NCBI GenBank assembly: GCA_023444765.1
Contig: JAEXLY010000049.1
Span: 1 to 28,225 of the forward strand
Source: Pseudomonadota bacterium
GTDB taxonomy: Bacteria > Pseudomonadota > Gammaproteobacteria > Xanthomonadales > Xanthomonadaceae
Direction: 5' to 3'
Length of the DNA: 28,225 nucleotides
Shown: one piece after another, positions 20,606-28,225 of the stretch
Layout of the letters: every line of letters begins with the position of its first letter
How positions within the stretch are numbered: position 1 is the first letter of the stretch
Notes under the pieces: generated by a model
Database searches by the model: none
What the model was told of the DNA's origin: nothing
What the model saw: the letters and a program-made list of their open reading frames with translations, nothing else
Made by a program: the position numbers and the translations under genes

Positions 20606-22072
20606 TCAGAGCTCGCCGAGACCCTCGGCGCGACCGTCCGGCCCGACCTGCAGCAGGCGCAGGGTATTGGTCGCGCCGTGCGTTTCCATGTGTTCGCCGC
20701 TGGTGAACACCACGCGGTCGCCGCGATCCAGCACGCCGGCCTCGACCAGCAGGCGCACGCTGCCGCGTGCGGCCTCGCGCGGGGTCTGGCCGCGGCTGTC
20801 GTAGTCGGTGGGGAACACGTCGCGCATGAGCGCCATGCGGCGCCGGGCGCCGGCATGGCGCGAGAACGCATAGATCGGCGGCCCGGCGCGGAAACGCGAC
20901 AGGTAGCGCGCGGTGCCGCCGGATTCGGTCATGGCCACGATCGCCGCCACGCCGATGTGCTCGCTGAGGAACATCGCCGCCATGGCGATGGCATGGTCGG
21001 CGCGTTCCAGGTTGCGCTGCGCCTTCTCGAAATCGGTGTCGTGCGCGAACTGGCGCTCGGCACCGATGCAGATGCGCGCCATCGCCTCGACTGCGCGCAC
21101 CGGGAAATTGCCGGCCGCGGTCTCTGCAGACAGCATCACCGCGTCGGTGCCGTCGATCACGGCATTGGCGACGTCGAGTACTTCGGCACGGGTCGGAATC
21201 GGCGAGTCCACCATCGACTGCAGCATCTGGGTGGCGGTGATCACCACCTTGTTGCGCGCAAGCGACTCGCGGATGATCTTCTTCTGCAGGCCCGGCAGCT
21301 CGGCATCGCCGATCTCCACGCCCAGGTCGCCGCGCGCCACCATCACCACGTCGCTGGCATCGATCACTTCGGCGAGGTTCTCGATCGCCTCGGCGCGCTC
21401 GACCTTGGACACCAGCGCCGCGTCGCAACCGTGCGAACGCGCGATCGCCCGCGCCTCCTCCATGTCGGCGGCGTTGCGGCAGAACGACACCGCGATGAAG
21501 TCCACCCCGATCTGGGCGGCGACACCGATCAGTTCGCGGTCGCGCTCGGTGAGCGCGCCCAGCGAGAGTCCGCCGCCGAGCTTGTTGAGGCCCTTGCGGT
21601 CGGACAGGACGCTGTCGTTGAGCACGGTGTTGACGATGCGCTGGCCCTCGATGCGCTCCACCCGCAGCTGCACCATGCCGTCGTCCAGCATCAGCACGTC
21701 GCCGGGGGACAGGTCGCCGGGCAGGCCCAGATAGCTCACGCCGACCTCGTGCTGCGTGCCCGCCGGTGCGTCCTCGCTGGCGACGAGGTCGAAGCGTTCG
21801 CCCGCCTTGAGCGAGACCTTGCCCTCGGCGAAACGCTCCACGCGGATCTTGGGACCCGGCAGGTCGGCGAGGATGCCCACTTCCACTCCCACGCGCGCCG
21901 CCGCTTCGCGCACCGCTTCGGCGCGCGCGATCTGGCCGGCGGGATCGCCGTGCGAGAAGTTGAGTCGCACCACGTTCACGCCTGCCCGGAAGATCGCTTC
22001 GAGTACGCCCGGCGGATCGGTCGCGGGGCCAAGCGTGGCGAGGATGCGGGTACGGCGGCGGTGTTCGGACAT
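20606..22072 (-). CDS. pyk: pyruvate kinase
   Basis: A 488-residue glycolytic kinase making pyruvate and ATP from phosphoenolpyruvate and ADP. The N-terminus R-T-R-I-L-A-T-L-G-P-A leads to R36-L-N38-F-S40-H41 (potassium and phosphate binding), D-L-P-G-P-K-I-R marks the start of the B domain, S-K-V-E-R-A-E-A carries the catalytic lysine and metal-binding glutamate, A-R-G-D-L-G-V-E and A-T-Q-M-L-Q-S-M are the active-site signature, followed by the C-terminal regulatory domain. Length is usual for the bacterial enzyme (470-490). A GATACT -10-like box about 25 bases upstream is divergent to the GNAT gene promoter. Confidence 0.95.
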   Translation of the reverse strand: MSEHRRRTRILATLGPATDPPGVLEAIFRAGVNVVRLNFSHGDPAGQIARAEAVREAAARVGVEVGILADLPGPKIRVERFAEGKVSLKAGERFDLVASEDAPAGTQHEVGVSYLGLPGDLSPGDVLMLDDGMVQLRVERIEGQRIVNTVLNDSVLSDRKGLNKLGGGLSLGALTERDRELIGVAAQIGVDFIAVSFCRNAADMEEARAIARSHGCDAALVSKVERAEAIENLAEVIDASDVVMVARGDLGVEIGDAELPGLQKKIIRESLARNKVVITATQMLQSMVDSPIPTRAEVLDVANAVIDGTDAVMLSAETAAGNFPVRAVEAMARICIGAERQFAHDTDFEKAQRNLERADHAIAMAAMFLSEHIGVAAIVAMTESGGTARYLSRFRAGPPIYAFSRHAGARRRMALMRDVFPTDYDSRGQTPREAARGSVRLLVEAGVLDRGDRVVFTSGEHMETHGATNTLRLLQVGPDGRAEGLGEL

Positions 22073-22125
22073 GGACAGGATCCGTTGCAGGAGTAAGTAT
22101 CGCGGGGCGATTCGCGCGAGCCCGT

Positions 22126-22131
22126 TATCCT
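22126..22131 (+). promoter_or_regulatory. -10-like hexamer of GNAT gene
   Basis: TATCCT ends 11 bases before the ATG at 22143, and no Shine-Dalgarno sequence is seen. Transcription from here would leave a leader of only about five bases. Confidence 0.3.
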
Positions 22132-22142
22132 AGCCGAGCCAG

Positions 22143-22760
22143 ATGGCGATCACGCACATGTATGCCGACGTCGACATCAGTGACGCCCTCGCGGCGCTCC
22201 CGGGCTTTCCTGTCCTGACCGGACAACGCGTGCGCCTGCGCGAGCCGCGCATGCAGGACATCGACGACCTGTTCGCGCTGTTCTCGCACCAGGACGTGAT
22301 GCGCTACTGGAGCAGCGCGCCCATGCGGGTACGTATGCAAGCCGAAGGCAAGCTCGCGGATATGAGGGAAGGCTTCGCGCGACGCGAGGCGCTGGACTGG
22401 ATCGTCGCGGAGCGGCGTGGCGACCGCGCGGTGGGCTGCTGCACGCTGTACCGGTTCGACGCCAGGCATCGTCGCGCGGAGATCGGCTATGCCCTGCATC
22501 CGGACTGGGGGCATCGCGGCCTGGCGCGCGGAGCCGTGGCGCTGGCAATCGACTGGGGGTTCCGCTGGCTGGGCCTGCAACGGGTCGAGGCCGATGTCGA
22601 TCCACGCAACGTGGCGTCGCGCCGGCTGCTGGAGGCGCTGGGCTTTCGCAGCGAAGGGTTGTTGCGCCAGCGCGTCCTGATGGATGGCGAAGCCTGCGGC
22701 TCGGAAGTGTTCGGCCTGCTGCGTCCCGAATGGAGGAGCGGCCGATGCATACGGCCATGA
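22143..22760 (+). CDS. GNAT acetyltransferase (RimJ/RimL-like)
   Basis: A 205-residue GNAT-fold protein. L-T-G-Q-R-V-R-L-R-E-P-R-M-Q-D is the typical entry of the Acetyltransf_3 domain, G-Y-A-L-H-P-D-W-G-H-R-G-L-A-R-G-A is the acetyl-CoA-binding region, and N-V-A-S-R-R-L-L-E-A-L-G-F the C-terminal motif. Substrate unknown; relatives acetylate ribosomal protein N-termini or aminoglycoside-like amines. An ATG five codons later (22158) is a possible start. It is the only rightward gene in the right half and splits the glycolytic block, standing divergent to pyk and convergent to the small secreted peptide gene. Confidence 0.88.
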   Translation: MAITHMYADVDISDALAALPGFPVLTGQRVRLREPRMQDIDDLFALFSHQDVMRYWSSAPMRVRMQAEGKLADMREGFARREALDWIVAERRGDRAVGCCTLYRFDARHRRAEIGYALHPDWGHRGLARGAVALAIDWGFRWLGLQRVEADVDPRNVASRRLLEALGFRSEGLLRQRVLMDGEACGSEVFGLLRPEWRSGRCIRP

Positions 22761-22807
22761 CCGGGGGACATGGCACCCAGGCCGGCCGGGGAGGGATCGC
22801 GACCCGA

Positions 22808-22833
22808 GCGGCCCGGGGAGAATCCCGGGCCGC
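22808..22833. terminator. strong hairpin between convergent genes
   Basis: Perfect 10-bp inverted repeat GCGGCCCGGG / CCCGGGCCGC with a 6-base loop, between the ends of the rightward GNAT gene (22760) and the leftward peptide gene (22851). There is no T-run on either side; a bidirectional terminator is likely by position and strength. Confidence 0.5.
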
Positions 22834-22850
22834 CGACGACGTGCCGTCGC

Positions 22851-23087
22851 CTACATGATGCAGCCGTTGACCGCCCGCGAACGCGAGGTCACCACGCCCC
22901 AGCCGGGATCGCCGCAACCGTACATGCGCACGCCGACCACGCTGCCCGCCTCGTCGTAGTAGATCACCGATCCCGGATAGCAGCAGTCGGTCCCGTCATC
23001 GGCGCCGGCCGCAGCCGCAACGCCGAGGCCGGTCGCCAGGCAGGCGCCGAGCAGGGCGTACTTCAGGTTCCGCTTCGACACTTCCAT
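22851..23087 (-). CDS. small secreted cysteine-containing peptide, DUF6289-like
   Basis: A 78-residue precursor. Residues 1-28 or so form a signal peptide (basic start, then A-L-L-G-A-C-L-A-T-G-L-G-V-A-A-A-A-G-A), leaving about 50 residues with D-D-G-T-D-C-C, a strand V-I-Y-Y-D-E-A-G-S-V-V-G, Y-G-C-G, W-G-V-V-T-S and a C-terminal N-G-C-I-M. The Y-Y-[D/S] ... V-G ... G-C ... W-G-x-x-T-S pattern recalls DUF6289 peptides of Xanthomonadaceae; I give that family with moderate certainty. Four cysteines in the mature part could form disulfides. GGGAG lies 9 bases before the ATG at 23087, which excludes the longer open frame. Function unknown. Confidence 0.72.
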   Translation of the reverse strand: MEVSKRNLKYALLGACLATGLGVAAAAGADDGTDCCYPGSVIYYDEAGSVVGVRMYGCGDPGWGVVTSRSRAVNGCIM

Positions 23088-23214
23088 CGCACTTTCTCCC
23101 TTGGTGGATGGACCGCCGCGATGGCGGCCCATGGCCCCTGTTCCGGGCGGCAGCTTCGGCCCCCCGGCATCACGCGAAGATGAAGCGGTCGTTAGCGAAA
23201 CCTTCGACGGAGGG

Positions 23215-24387
23215 TCAGCCGCGCGCGTCCAGCGCGGCCACTGCCGGAAGGGTCTTGCCTTCGAGGAACTCGAGGAATGCGCCGCCGCCGGTGGAGATGT
23301 AGGACACCTGCCCGGCGATGCCGTACTTGTCCACCGCCGCCAGGGTGTCACCGCCGCCGGCGATCGAGAAGGCCTTCGACGCCGCGATCGCACGCGCCAG
23401 CGCCTCGGTGCCCTTGCCGAAGGCATCGAACTCGAACACGCCCACCGGGCCGTTCCACACCACCGTGCCGGCGCTCGCGATCATGCCGGCGTAGCGCGCG
23501 GCGGTGTCGGGACCGATGTCGAGGATCAGGTCGTCCGCCGCCACGTCGGCCACCGCCTTGACCGTCGCCTGCGCATCGGGGTGGAACTGCGGCGCGACCA
23601 CCACGTCGGTGGGAACCGGAATGTCCGCACCGCGCGCCTTGGCCTTGGCCAGGATCTCGCGCGCGGTGTCCAGCAGGTCCGGCTCGTGCAGCGACTTGCC
23701 CACCGGCAGGCCCTGCGCGGCGATGAAGGTGTTGGCGATTCCGCCGCCGACGATCAGCTGGTCGACCTTGCCCACCAGGTTGGACAGCAGCTCGAGCTTG
23801 GTCGAGACCTTGCTGCCTGCGACGATCGCCAGCAGCGGCCTCGCCGGTTGCTCGAGCGCCTTGGCCAGCGCATCGAGTTCGGCCATCAGCAACGGCCCGC
23901 CGGCGGCAACCGGGGCGAACCGGATCACGCCATGGGTGGACGCCTGCGCGCGATGCGCGGTGCCGAAGGCGTCCATCACGAACACGTCGCACAGCGCGGC
24001 GTACTTGCGCGACAGCGCCTCGTCGTCCTTGCCCTCGCCGACGTTCATGCGGCAGTTCTCCAGCAGTACGACCTGGCCGTGCTCGACCTCCACGCCATCC
24101 ACCCAGTCGCGCACCAGCGGGACCGGCCGGCCCAGCAGTTCGCCCAGCCGCCGCGCCACGGGCGCCAGCGAGTTCTCCTCGCTCCACTCGCCTTCCTTCG
24201 GCCGGCCCAGGTGCGAGGTGACCATCACGGCGGCACCCTTCTCCAGCGCCAGCTTCAGCGTCGGAATCGAGGCGGTGATGCGCTGTTCCGAAGTGATCTG
24301 GCCGTTGTCGATCGGCACGTTGAGATCCTGCCGGATCAGCACGCGCTTGCCGGCAAGGTCGAGATCGGTCATTCGCTGGATGGTCAT
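23215..24387 (-). CDS. pgk: phosphoglycerate kinase
   Basis: A 390-residue two-domain glycolytic kinase that transfers phosphate from 1,3-bisphosphoglycerate to ADP. Seen in order: R-V-L-I-R-Q-D-L-N-V-P (substrate-binding Arg/Asp/Asn), T-S-H-L-G-R-P, L-L-E-N-C-R-M-N (usual form is L-E-N-V-R-F), D-A-F-G-T-A-H-R, A-G-S-K-V-S-T-K (nucleotide lysine), W-N-G-P-V-G-V-F-E and G-G-G-D-T-L-A-A. The T-L-A-A-V and A-H-R-A-Q-A-S-T-H details match recalled Xanthomonas PGKs, whose N-terminus M-S-I-V-R-M-T-D-L-D-L supports ATG 24387; ATGs at 24393 and 24372 are alternatives. No good Shine-Dalgarno sequence. Gene order pgk, (peptide), (GNAT), pyk, fba keeps three glycolytic genes together. Confidence 0.95.
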   Translation of the reverse strand: MTIQRMTDLDLAGKRVLIRQDLNVPIDNGQITSEQRITASIPTLKLALEKGAAVMVTSHLGRPKEGEWSEENSLAPVARRLGELLGRPVPLVRDWVDGVEVEHGQVVLLENCRMNVGEGKDDEALSRKYAALCDVFVMDAFGTAHRAQASTHGVIRFAPVAAGGPLLMAELDALAKALEQPARPLLAIVAGSKVSTKLELLSNLVGKVDQLIVGGGIANTFIAAQGLPVGKSLHEPDLLDTAREILAKAKARGADIPVPTDVVVAPQFHPDAQATVKAVADVAADDLILDIGPDTAARYAGMIASAGTVVWNGPVGVFEFDAFGKGTEALARAIAASKAFSIAGGGDTLAAVDKYGIAGQVSYISTGGGAFLEFLEGKTLPAVAALDARG

Positions 24388-24464
24388 GGGCATCGGTGGC
24401 TGCAGGCGGGGTCGTGCATTGTCTGCGCCGCCAGCGCCGCAGGCAAACGTTGCAGTCGCACCGG

Positions 24465-25817
24465 TCAGCCGTCGCGCCGGCGCAACAGGCTCGATGCCAA
24501 GCCCGCCACCAGCACCGCGCCAGCCAGCAGCAACGCCCACAACAGCCAGCCGCGCCAGTCGTGCGGCGTGGCTCCCGGACGCAGTGCGCGTTCGCCCGCG
24601 AGCGGCTCCATCCCGCCTGGCACGGCGCGGGCCGGCTGCCAGCCCGGGCCACGCGCTTCCCGTATCGCCTCGAGCGAGTGCGATACCGGCGCGCCGGCGC
24701 GTACGGTGCGCGCGCTGCCGGCCACCAGGCGATAGGGAGGTGTTCCCCGGGCGATGAACACCAGCGATTCGGGCCGCCAGCCCAGGCGCAGCCGCGGCGC
24801 CGAGGCGTCGCGCTCGGCACCAACCAGCTTCCACTCGCGATCCCGGGTGAGTCCCGCGAGCGGCTCGGGTGCCGAGCGGTTGGCCTCCTCGCCGCTGCCG
24901 ATCGCGTAGGCCACCCACGGTCCCGCACGCAGCGTCCACGGCGCATCGCCGTGCTCGCGGCTGTACAGCCGCCATTGCCCGGTGCCGTTGCCTGCGTACT
25001 GCAGGTCGGCAACCTCCACCGGATAGCGGCCGTCCAGTTCGAACAGCTGGACGGTCACGCCGCGCTCCTGCACCTGCCTGCCCACGAGTTCGCGCCACTG
25101 CAATGGCGCGCGTCGCTCGGGCGGCGCCAGTTCGGCGCGCACCGCCCGCAGGCGCGGACTTCCCTGGCCAGGACCCGGCAGCAGCCGCAGGTAGCGCGCG
25201 GCCAGGCCCACCGGCACCCGCTGCTGCAGCAACCGATCGCCTGCGCGCGACAGGTCCACCAGCCGTCCCTGCGGGTGTACCTGCCGCCAGTCGCGCAGGT
25301 CGTCGCTGGCTTCGACCCGGTAGCTGCGATCGATGCCTGCCGGGTCCGCGTCCCAGTCCAGTTGCAGGGCGTCGATCCGGCCATCCACGTGGCTGGCGTC
25401 CACCAGCCAGGCCTCCGGCTGTTCCTGCGAGGCCGCAGCGCCCCCGGCTGCCTGCACGCGCAGCACGCTGCCGTCGGCCGCCCGCTCGACCGCCATTGAC
25501 CAACCATCCAGCCGGTCGCGTGCGCCCGGCAGGGCGAACCAGCGCAGGGCCACGCGTGGCGCCTCGCCGCGGCTGCCCTCTCCGGCACGCAGCAACTGCG
25601 CGGGGACGGGCGCGCCGGCAGCGTCCAGGACGTCCACATCGTCCAGCGCGGGCGAGCTGGCGCGCTGGTACACCGCGCCGTCGAGCACCACGGCGTAGGC
25701 GCCCGCGTCCGGATCGGACAGGTCCAGCGGCCACTGCACCGCGTAATCGCCCGCAGTGCCTGCGGCCGCGGTCGCGGCCAGCAGCGCCAGGGCCGCAACG
25801 GCGCCGGCGCGGATCAT
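24465..25817 (-). CDS. DUF3999 envelope protein
   Basis: A 450-residue exported, membrane-anchored protein of unknown function. It has an N-terminal signal peptide (about residues 1-20), a large periplasmic part, and one C-terminal membrane helix (W-L-L-W-A-L-L-L-A-G-A-V-L-V-A-G-L) ending in R-R-R-D-G, a tail-anchored layout. Around residue 170 the stretch S-Y-R-V-E-A-S-D-D-L-R-D-W-R-Q-V and later A-A-R-Y-L-R-L-L look like strands of a discoidin/F5-F8-type-C sugar-binding beta-sandwich, a resemblance I infer by eye. Its ATG overlaps the stop of the DUF2339 gene by four bases (ATGA), so the two are translationally coupled and probably act together. Confidence 0.82.
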   Translation of the reverse strand: MIRAGAVAALALLAATAAAGTAGDYAVQWPLDLSDPDAGAYAVVLDGAVYQRASSPALDDVDVLDAAGAPVPAQLLRAGEGSRGEAPRVALRWFALPGARDRLDGWSMAVERAADGSVLRVQAAGGAAASQEQPEAWLVDASHVDGRIDALQLDWDADPAGIDRSYRVEASDDLRDWRQVHPQGRLVDLSRAGDRLLQQRVPVGLAARYLRLLPGPGQGSPRLRAVRAELAPPERRAPLQWRELVGRQVQERGVTVQLFELDGRYPVEVADLQYAGNGTGQWRLYSREHGDAPWTLRAGPWVAYAIGSGEEANRSAPEPLAGLTRDREWKLVGAERDASAPRLRLGWRPESLVFIARGTPPYRLVAGSARTVRAGAPVSHSLEAIREARGPGWQPARAVPGGMEPLAGERALRPGATPHDWRGWLLWALLLAGAVLVAGLASSLLRRRDG

Positions 25818-28225
25818 GCCGGCCGCTCCTGCGCGGCCAGGGCCGCACGCGGCGGTGCCGGCGCGAAATACCCCACCAGCGTGCACAGCAGGCCGTAGGC
25901 GATGAACGAGCCGATCCCGAGCAGGTCGCCCAGGTGCTGGCGATCGACCAGTACGAGCTTGGCCAGCACCACACCCATGAGCACCGCGCCGGCCAGCCAC
26001 AGCAGGCGCTGGCCGCGGCGCGAGCCGACGATCCAGCCGATCACCCCCAGCAGGCTCCACACCACGGTCAGGCTGGTCTGGGCCAACGTGTCGTCCATCA
26101 TGCCCGTATCCCAGGACACACCGCCCCAGTGGTGCACCGCGCGCAGCGTGACCTGCGTGACCAGGAGGAAGCCCGCCGCCGAGGGCAGCGCCACGCGCAG
26201 CGCGGCCAGCGCGCGCGGTGCCTGGTCCGACCACAGCCAGCGCATCAGCAGCACCAGCACCAGCAGCTGTCCCATCTCGAGTGGATTGAACAGCGCCAGC
26301 CATGGCAGCGGCGCGGCGTCCCCCGGCGCGAACTGCGTGCCCAGCCACCACAGCCCGAGCAGCGCGAACACCACCAGTTGCAGCGGCAGGCGCAACGCAT
26401 CGAACGTCCTGCCCCGGGGCACGCGAAGCGCAGGCCAGCGCCACATCGAGATCGCCACCAGTGCCGCCCAGGGCAGTGCGACCGCGGTGTGTCCCCAACC
26501 CGGCGCCAGGTCGAAATGCCTGGCGAGCCAGGCCGCGAACAGCGCGAGCACGGTCGGCCAGGCCAGCCACCAGGCCAGCTGCGCCAGGTCGCCTGTCCGG
26601 TCGCGGTCGCCGCGCAGGCACAGCAGGCTGCGCACGCCGAACGCCGCGTAGGCGAGCCAGGCCCACAGGCCCGCCCCCTCGAACGGATGCGCATGCGCCG
26701 CGGCCTGCGCGAATGCGAACGGGATCGCCGAGGCGAGCGCCAGCAGCGTGGTCGCGGCCAGCGCGCGCGACGGCCGCCGGCGATGCACTTCCGCCGCGAG
26801 CCAGCCGGTCAGCGCAGTGGCGGCCAGCATGGCGTCGACCTGCGCCTGGCCGGCCACAAAACCCACGATCTCCTGGTGCAGGTTGCCGCACCACCACAGC
26901 AGCCCCCACAGGTAGTACCCCAGCCCGATGCGCGCGTCCCCGGCGTCGCGATAGCTCCACGCGCTCGCGAACGCGGCCAGCGCGATCAGCAGCGCCCCCA
27001 TGAAGGCTGGATTCGCGAGCGGCTGCACGTCGGGCGCAGGCGCCGTGGACATGCCGATGGCGTATGCGACCGCGGCCGCAAGCTGCAACCCCAGGCCGGC
27101 CAGCTGCGGCAACAGGCGTCCCTGCCGCAGTCCGAGCCAGGCCAGCGCCGCGCCTTCCAGCGCAAACACGCTGGCCGTGGCGTTCGCCGACAGCGCCAGC
27201 GGCACCGAGAGCGTCGCGAACCCCAACGCCAGCAGCGCGTGCGCTTGTGCCAGCAGCGCATAGCCTCCGCGTCGCCGCAGGGCCCGGGCCAGCACGGCGT
27301 ACACCGTCGCCAGCGCCAACGCGCACAGCGCCAGCGGCATGCGCGCGCCATCGAGCAGGGCCGCCTGCAGCATGAATGCGACCAGCGGCGTGCCGAACAG
27401 CAGGCAGCCGTCGATGAAGTCGCGGCGGCTGGCCGGACGGCGCCGCGCGTACAGAATCGGCAGCAGCAGGTAGAACACGAAGAACAGCACCAGGAACGGT
27501 TGCGTGCTGGCCTGCTTGTCCGGCGCGTAGGCGAGCACGCCCCAGGCGATGCCGATGCCCCAGGTGAAGGCGAAGCCGAGCAGGTTGAGCGAGCGCCACG
27601 ACTTCATCCAGGCGATGGCGAAGATCGCCGCATTGAGCACCGCGTAGTAGGAAAACAGCGCAACATGGTTGCCGCTGCCGGTCGACAGCCAGACCGGGGC
27701 GAGGAAGCCGGCGAGAATGCCCAGCACCGCCAGGGTGCGCGAGTCCTGCAGCACTGCGAGCACGCCCAGCCCGGCCACCAGCGCGACGCTGAGCGCGAAT
27801 GCCGCTGCCGCGGGCAGCAACCCGTACAGCTTGAATGCCGCGAACACCACCAGCAGCAGCACGCCGATCGCACCACCCTGCAGCGCCAGCGCAAAGGCCG
27901 GCCTGTCGCTGCGCTGGCGCCAGCCGAACACCAGCCCGGCCAGGGCCCCGGCCGACACCCCCGCCAGCCGCAGTTCGATCGGCAGCTGCAGCCAGCCCTG
28001 GTCGCTGGCGTACTTGAGGAGCGCGGCCACGCCGGCCAGCAGCACCAGCATGCCGACCTTCACCGGCACGTTGCCGACGGTGAACCAGCGCTGCACCGCG
28101 CGCGCGAACGATGCAGTGAAGTGCCGCGGCGGCGGTCGGCGTGGCGGCGTGGGCGGCAACGGCGCAGTGGGCGCGGACCTTGCGGCCGCAGGCGAGGGCA
28201 GCGGCGGCGGCGCCGGACTTGAAGG
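25814..28225 (-). CDS. DUF2339 multi-pass membrane protein, 5' end outside window
   Basis: At least 803 codons, open to the right edge of the window, so the true start is not visible; an in-frame TTG at 28159 is probably internal. The first visible residues are Pro/Ala-rich low complexity, typical of the region before the membrane part. From V-P-V-K-V-G-M-L-V-L-L-A-G-V-A-A-L-L-K-Y (the DUF2339 hallmark) onward there are some 20 or more hydrophobic helices filling the rest, with short loops, including W-G-L-L-W-W-C-G-N-L-H and Q-H-L-G-D-L-L-G-I-G-S-F near the end. Family members sit in the inner membrane; function is unknown. It is followed without a gap by the DUF3999 gene. Confidence 0.88.
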   Translation of the reverse strand, partial: PSSPAPPPLPSPAAARSAPTAPLPPTPPRRPPPRHFTASFARAVQRWFTVGNVPVKVGMLVLLAGVAALLKYASDQGWLQLPIELRLAGVSAGALAGLVFGWRQRSDRPAFALALQGGAIGVLLLVVFAAFKLYGLLPAAAAFALSVALVAGLGVLAVLQDSRTLAVLGILAGFLAPVWLSTGSGNHVALFSYYAVLNAAIFAIAWMKSWRSLNLLGFAFTWGIGIAWGVLAYAPDKQASTQPFLVLFFVFYLLLPILYARRRPASRRDFIDGCLLFGTPLVAFMLQAALLDGARMPLALCALALATVYAVLARALRRRGGYALLAQAHALLALGFATLSVPLALSANATASVFALEGAALAWLGLRQGRLLPQLAGLGLQLAAAVAYAIGMSTAPAPDVQPLANPAFMGALLIALAAFASAWSYRDAGDARIGLGYYLWGLLWWCGNLHQEIVGFVAGQAQVDAMLAATALTGWLAAEVHRRRPSRALAATTLLALASAIPFAFAQAAAHAHPFEGAGLWAWLAYAAFGVRSLLCLRGDRDRTGDLAQLAWWLAWPTVLALFAAWLARHFDLAPGWGHTAVALPWAALVAISMWRWPALRVPRGRTFDALRLPLQLVVFALLGLWWLGTQFAPGDAAPLPWLALFNPLEMGQLLVLVLLMRWLWSDQAPRALAALRVALPSAAGFLLVTQVTLRAVHHWGGVSWDTGMMDDTLAQTSLTVVWSLLGVIGWIVGSRRGQRLLWLAGAVLMGVVLAKLVLVDRQHLGDLLGIGSFIAYGLLCTLVGYFAPAPPRAALAAQERPA

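Noticed and set aside
22851..23426. 191-codon version of the small peptide gene
   Set aside because: The upstream part is antisense-frame shadow of pgk; the ATG at 23087 has a good Shine-Dalgarno sequence and begins a signal peptide.
24869..28222. Plus-strand open frame of 1117 codons
   Set aside because: It mirrors DUF3999 and DUF2339; the translation is Arg/Pro/Gln-rich low complexity with no recognisable motif.

Overview
The window is a GC-rich (roughly 70% by eye), densely coding stretch of a gammaproteobacterial chromosome. Protein similarity from memory (RimK, phosphoglycerate kinase, class I aldolase next to pyruvate kinase, a DUF6289-like peptide, DUF2339/DUF3999 pair) points to the Xanthomonadaceae/Lysobacteraceae (Lysobacter, Luteimonas or a relative). 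I see no insertion sequence, prophage, integrase or CRISPR array; most genes look like core chromosome.

Left part (1-5000): two pieces of a rimK gene face each other at the extreme left edge, followed leftward-transcribed by a tRNA-Gly(CCC) with its own promoter and terminator and an EstA-type esterase autotransporter. Then, rightward, come thiS, a 0.9-kb gene-free stretch dominated by about five 118-bp tandem repeats, thiG and trmB. Separating the sulfur carrier ThiS from its partner ThiG by a hairpin-rich tandem array is the most unusual feature of the window.

Middle part (5000-15000): an SLC13-type transporter with cytoplasmic RCK_C domains, a convergent small Rieske protein, then a rightward group (small membrane protein, fumarylacetoacetase-family hydrolase, mscL, an M28 lipoprotein peptidase). 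Leftward follow a PfkB sugar kinase, a 0.6-kb stretch with a possible decayed secreted-protein gene, rlmB, an AGCS alanine/glycine:sodium symporter with a GTG start, and a RimJ-type acetyltransferase.

Right part (15000-28225): a two-gene RND efflux module (adaptor plus HAE1 pump, without outer-membrane partner or regulator nearby), then the glycolytic genes fba (class I), pyk and pgk, all leftward but interrupted by a rightward GNAT gene and a leftward small secreted cysteine-containing peptide gene. The end of the window holds a translationally coupled DUF2339-DUF3999 pair, an envelope gene pair of unknown function; the DUF2339 gene runs off the right edge.

Several genes (thiS, thiG, the GNAT at 22143) lack a Shine-Dalgarno sequence but have a -10-like hexamer very close to the ATG, suggesting leaderless or nearly leaderless transcripts.
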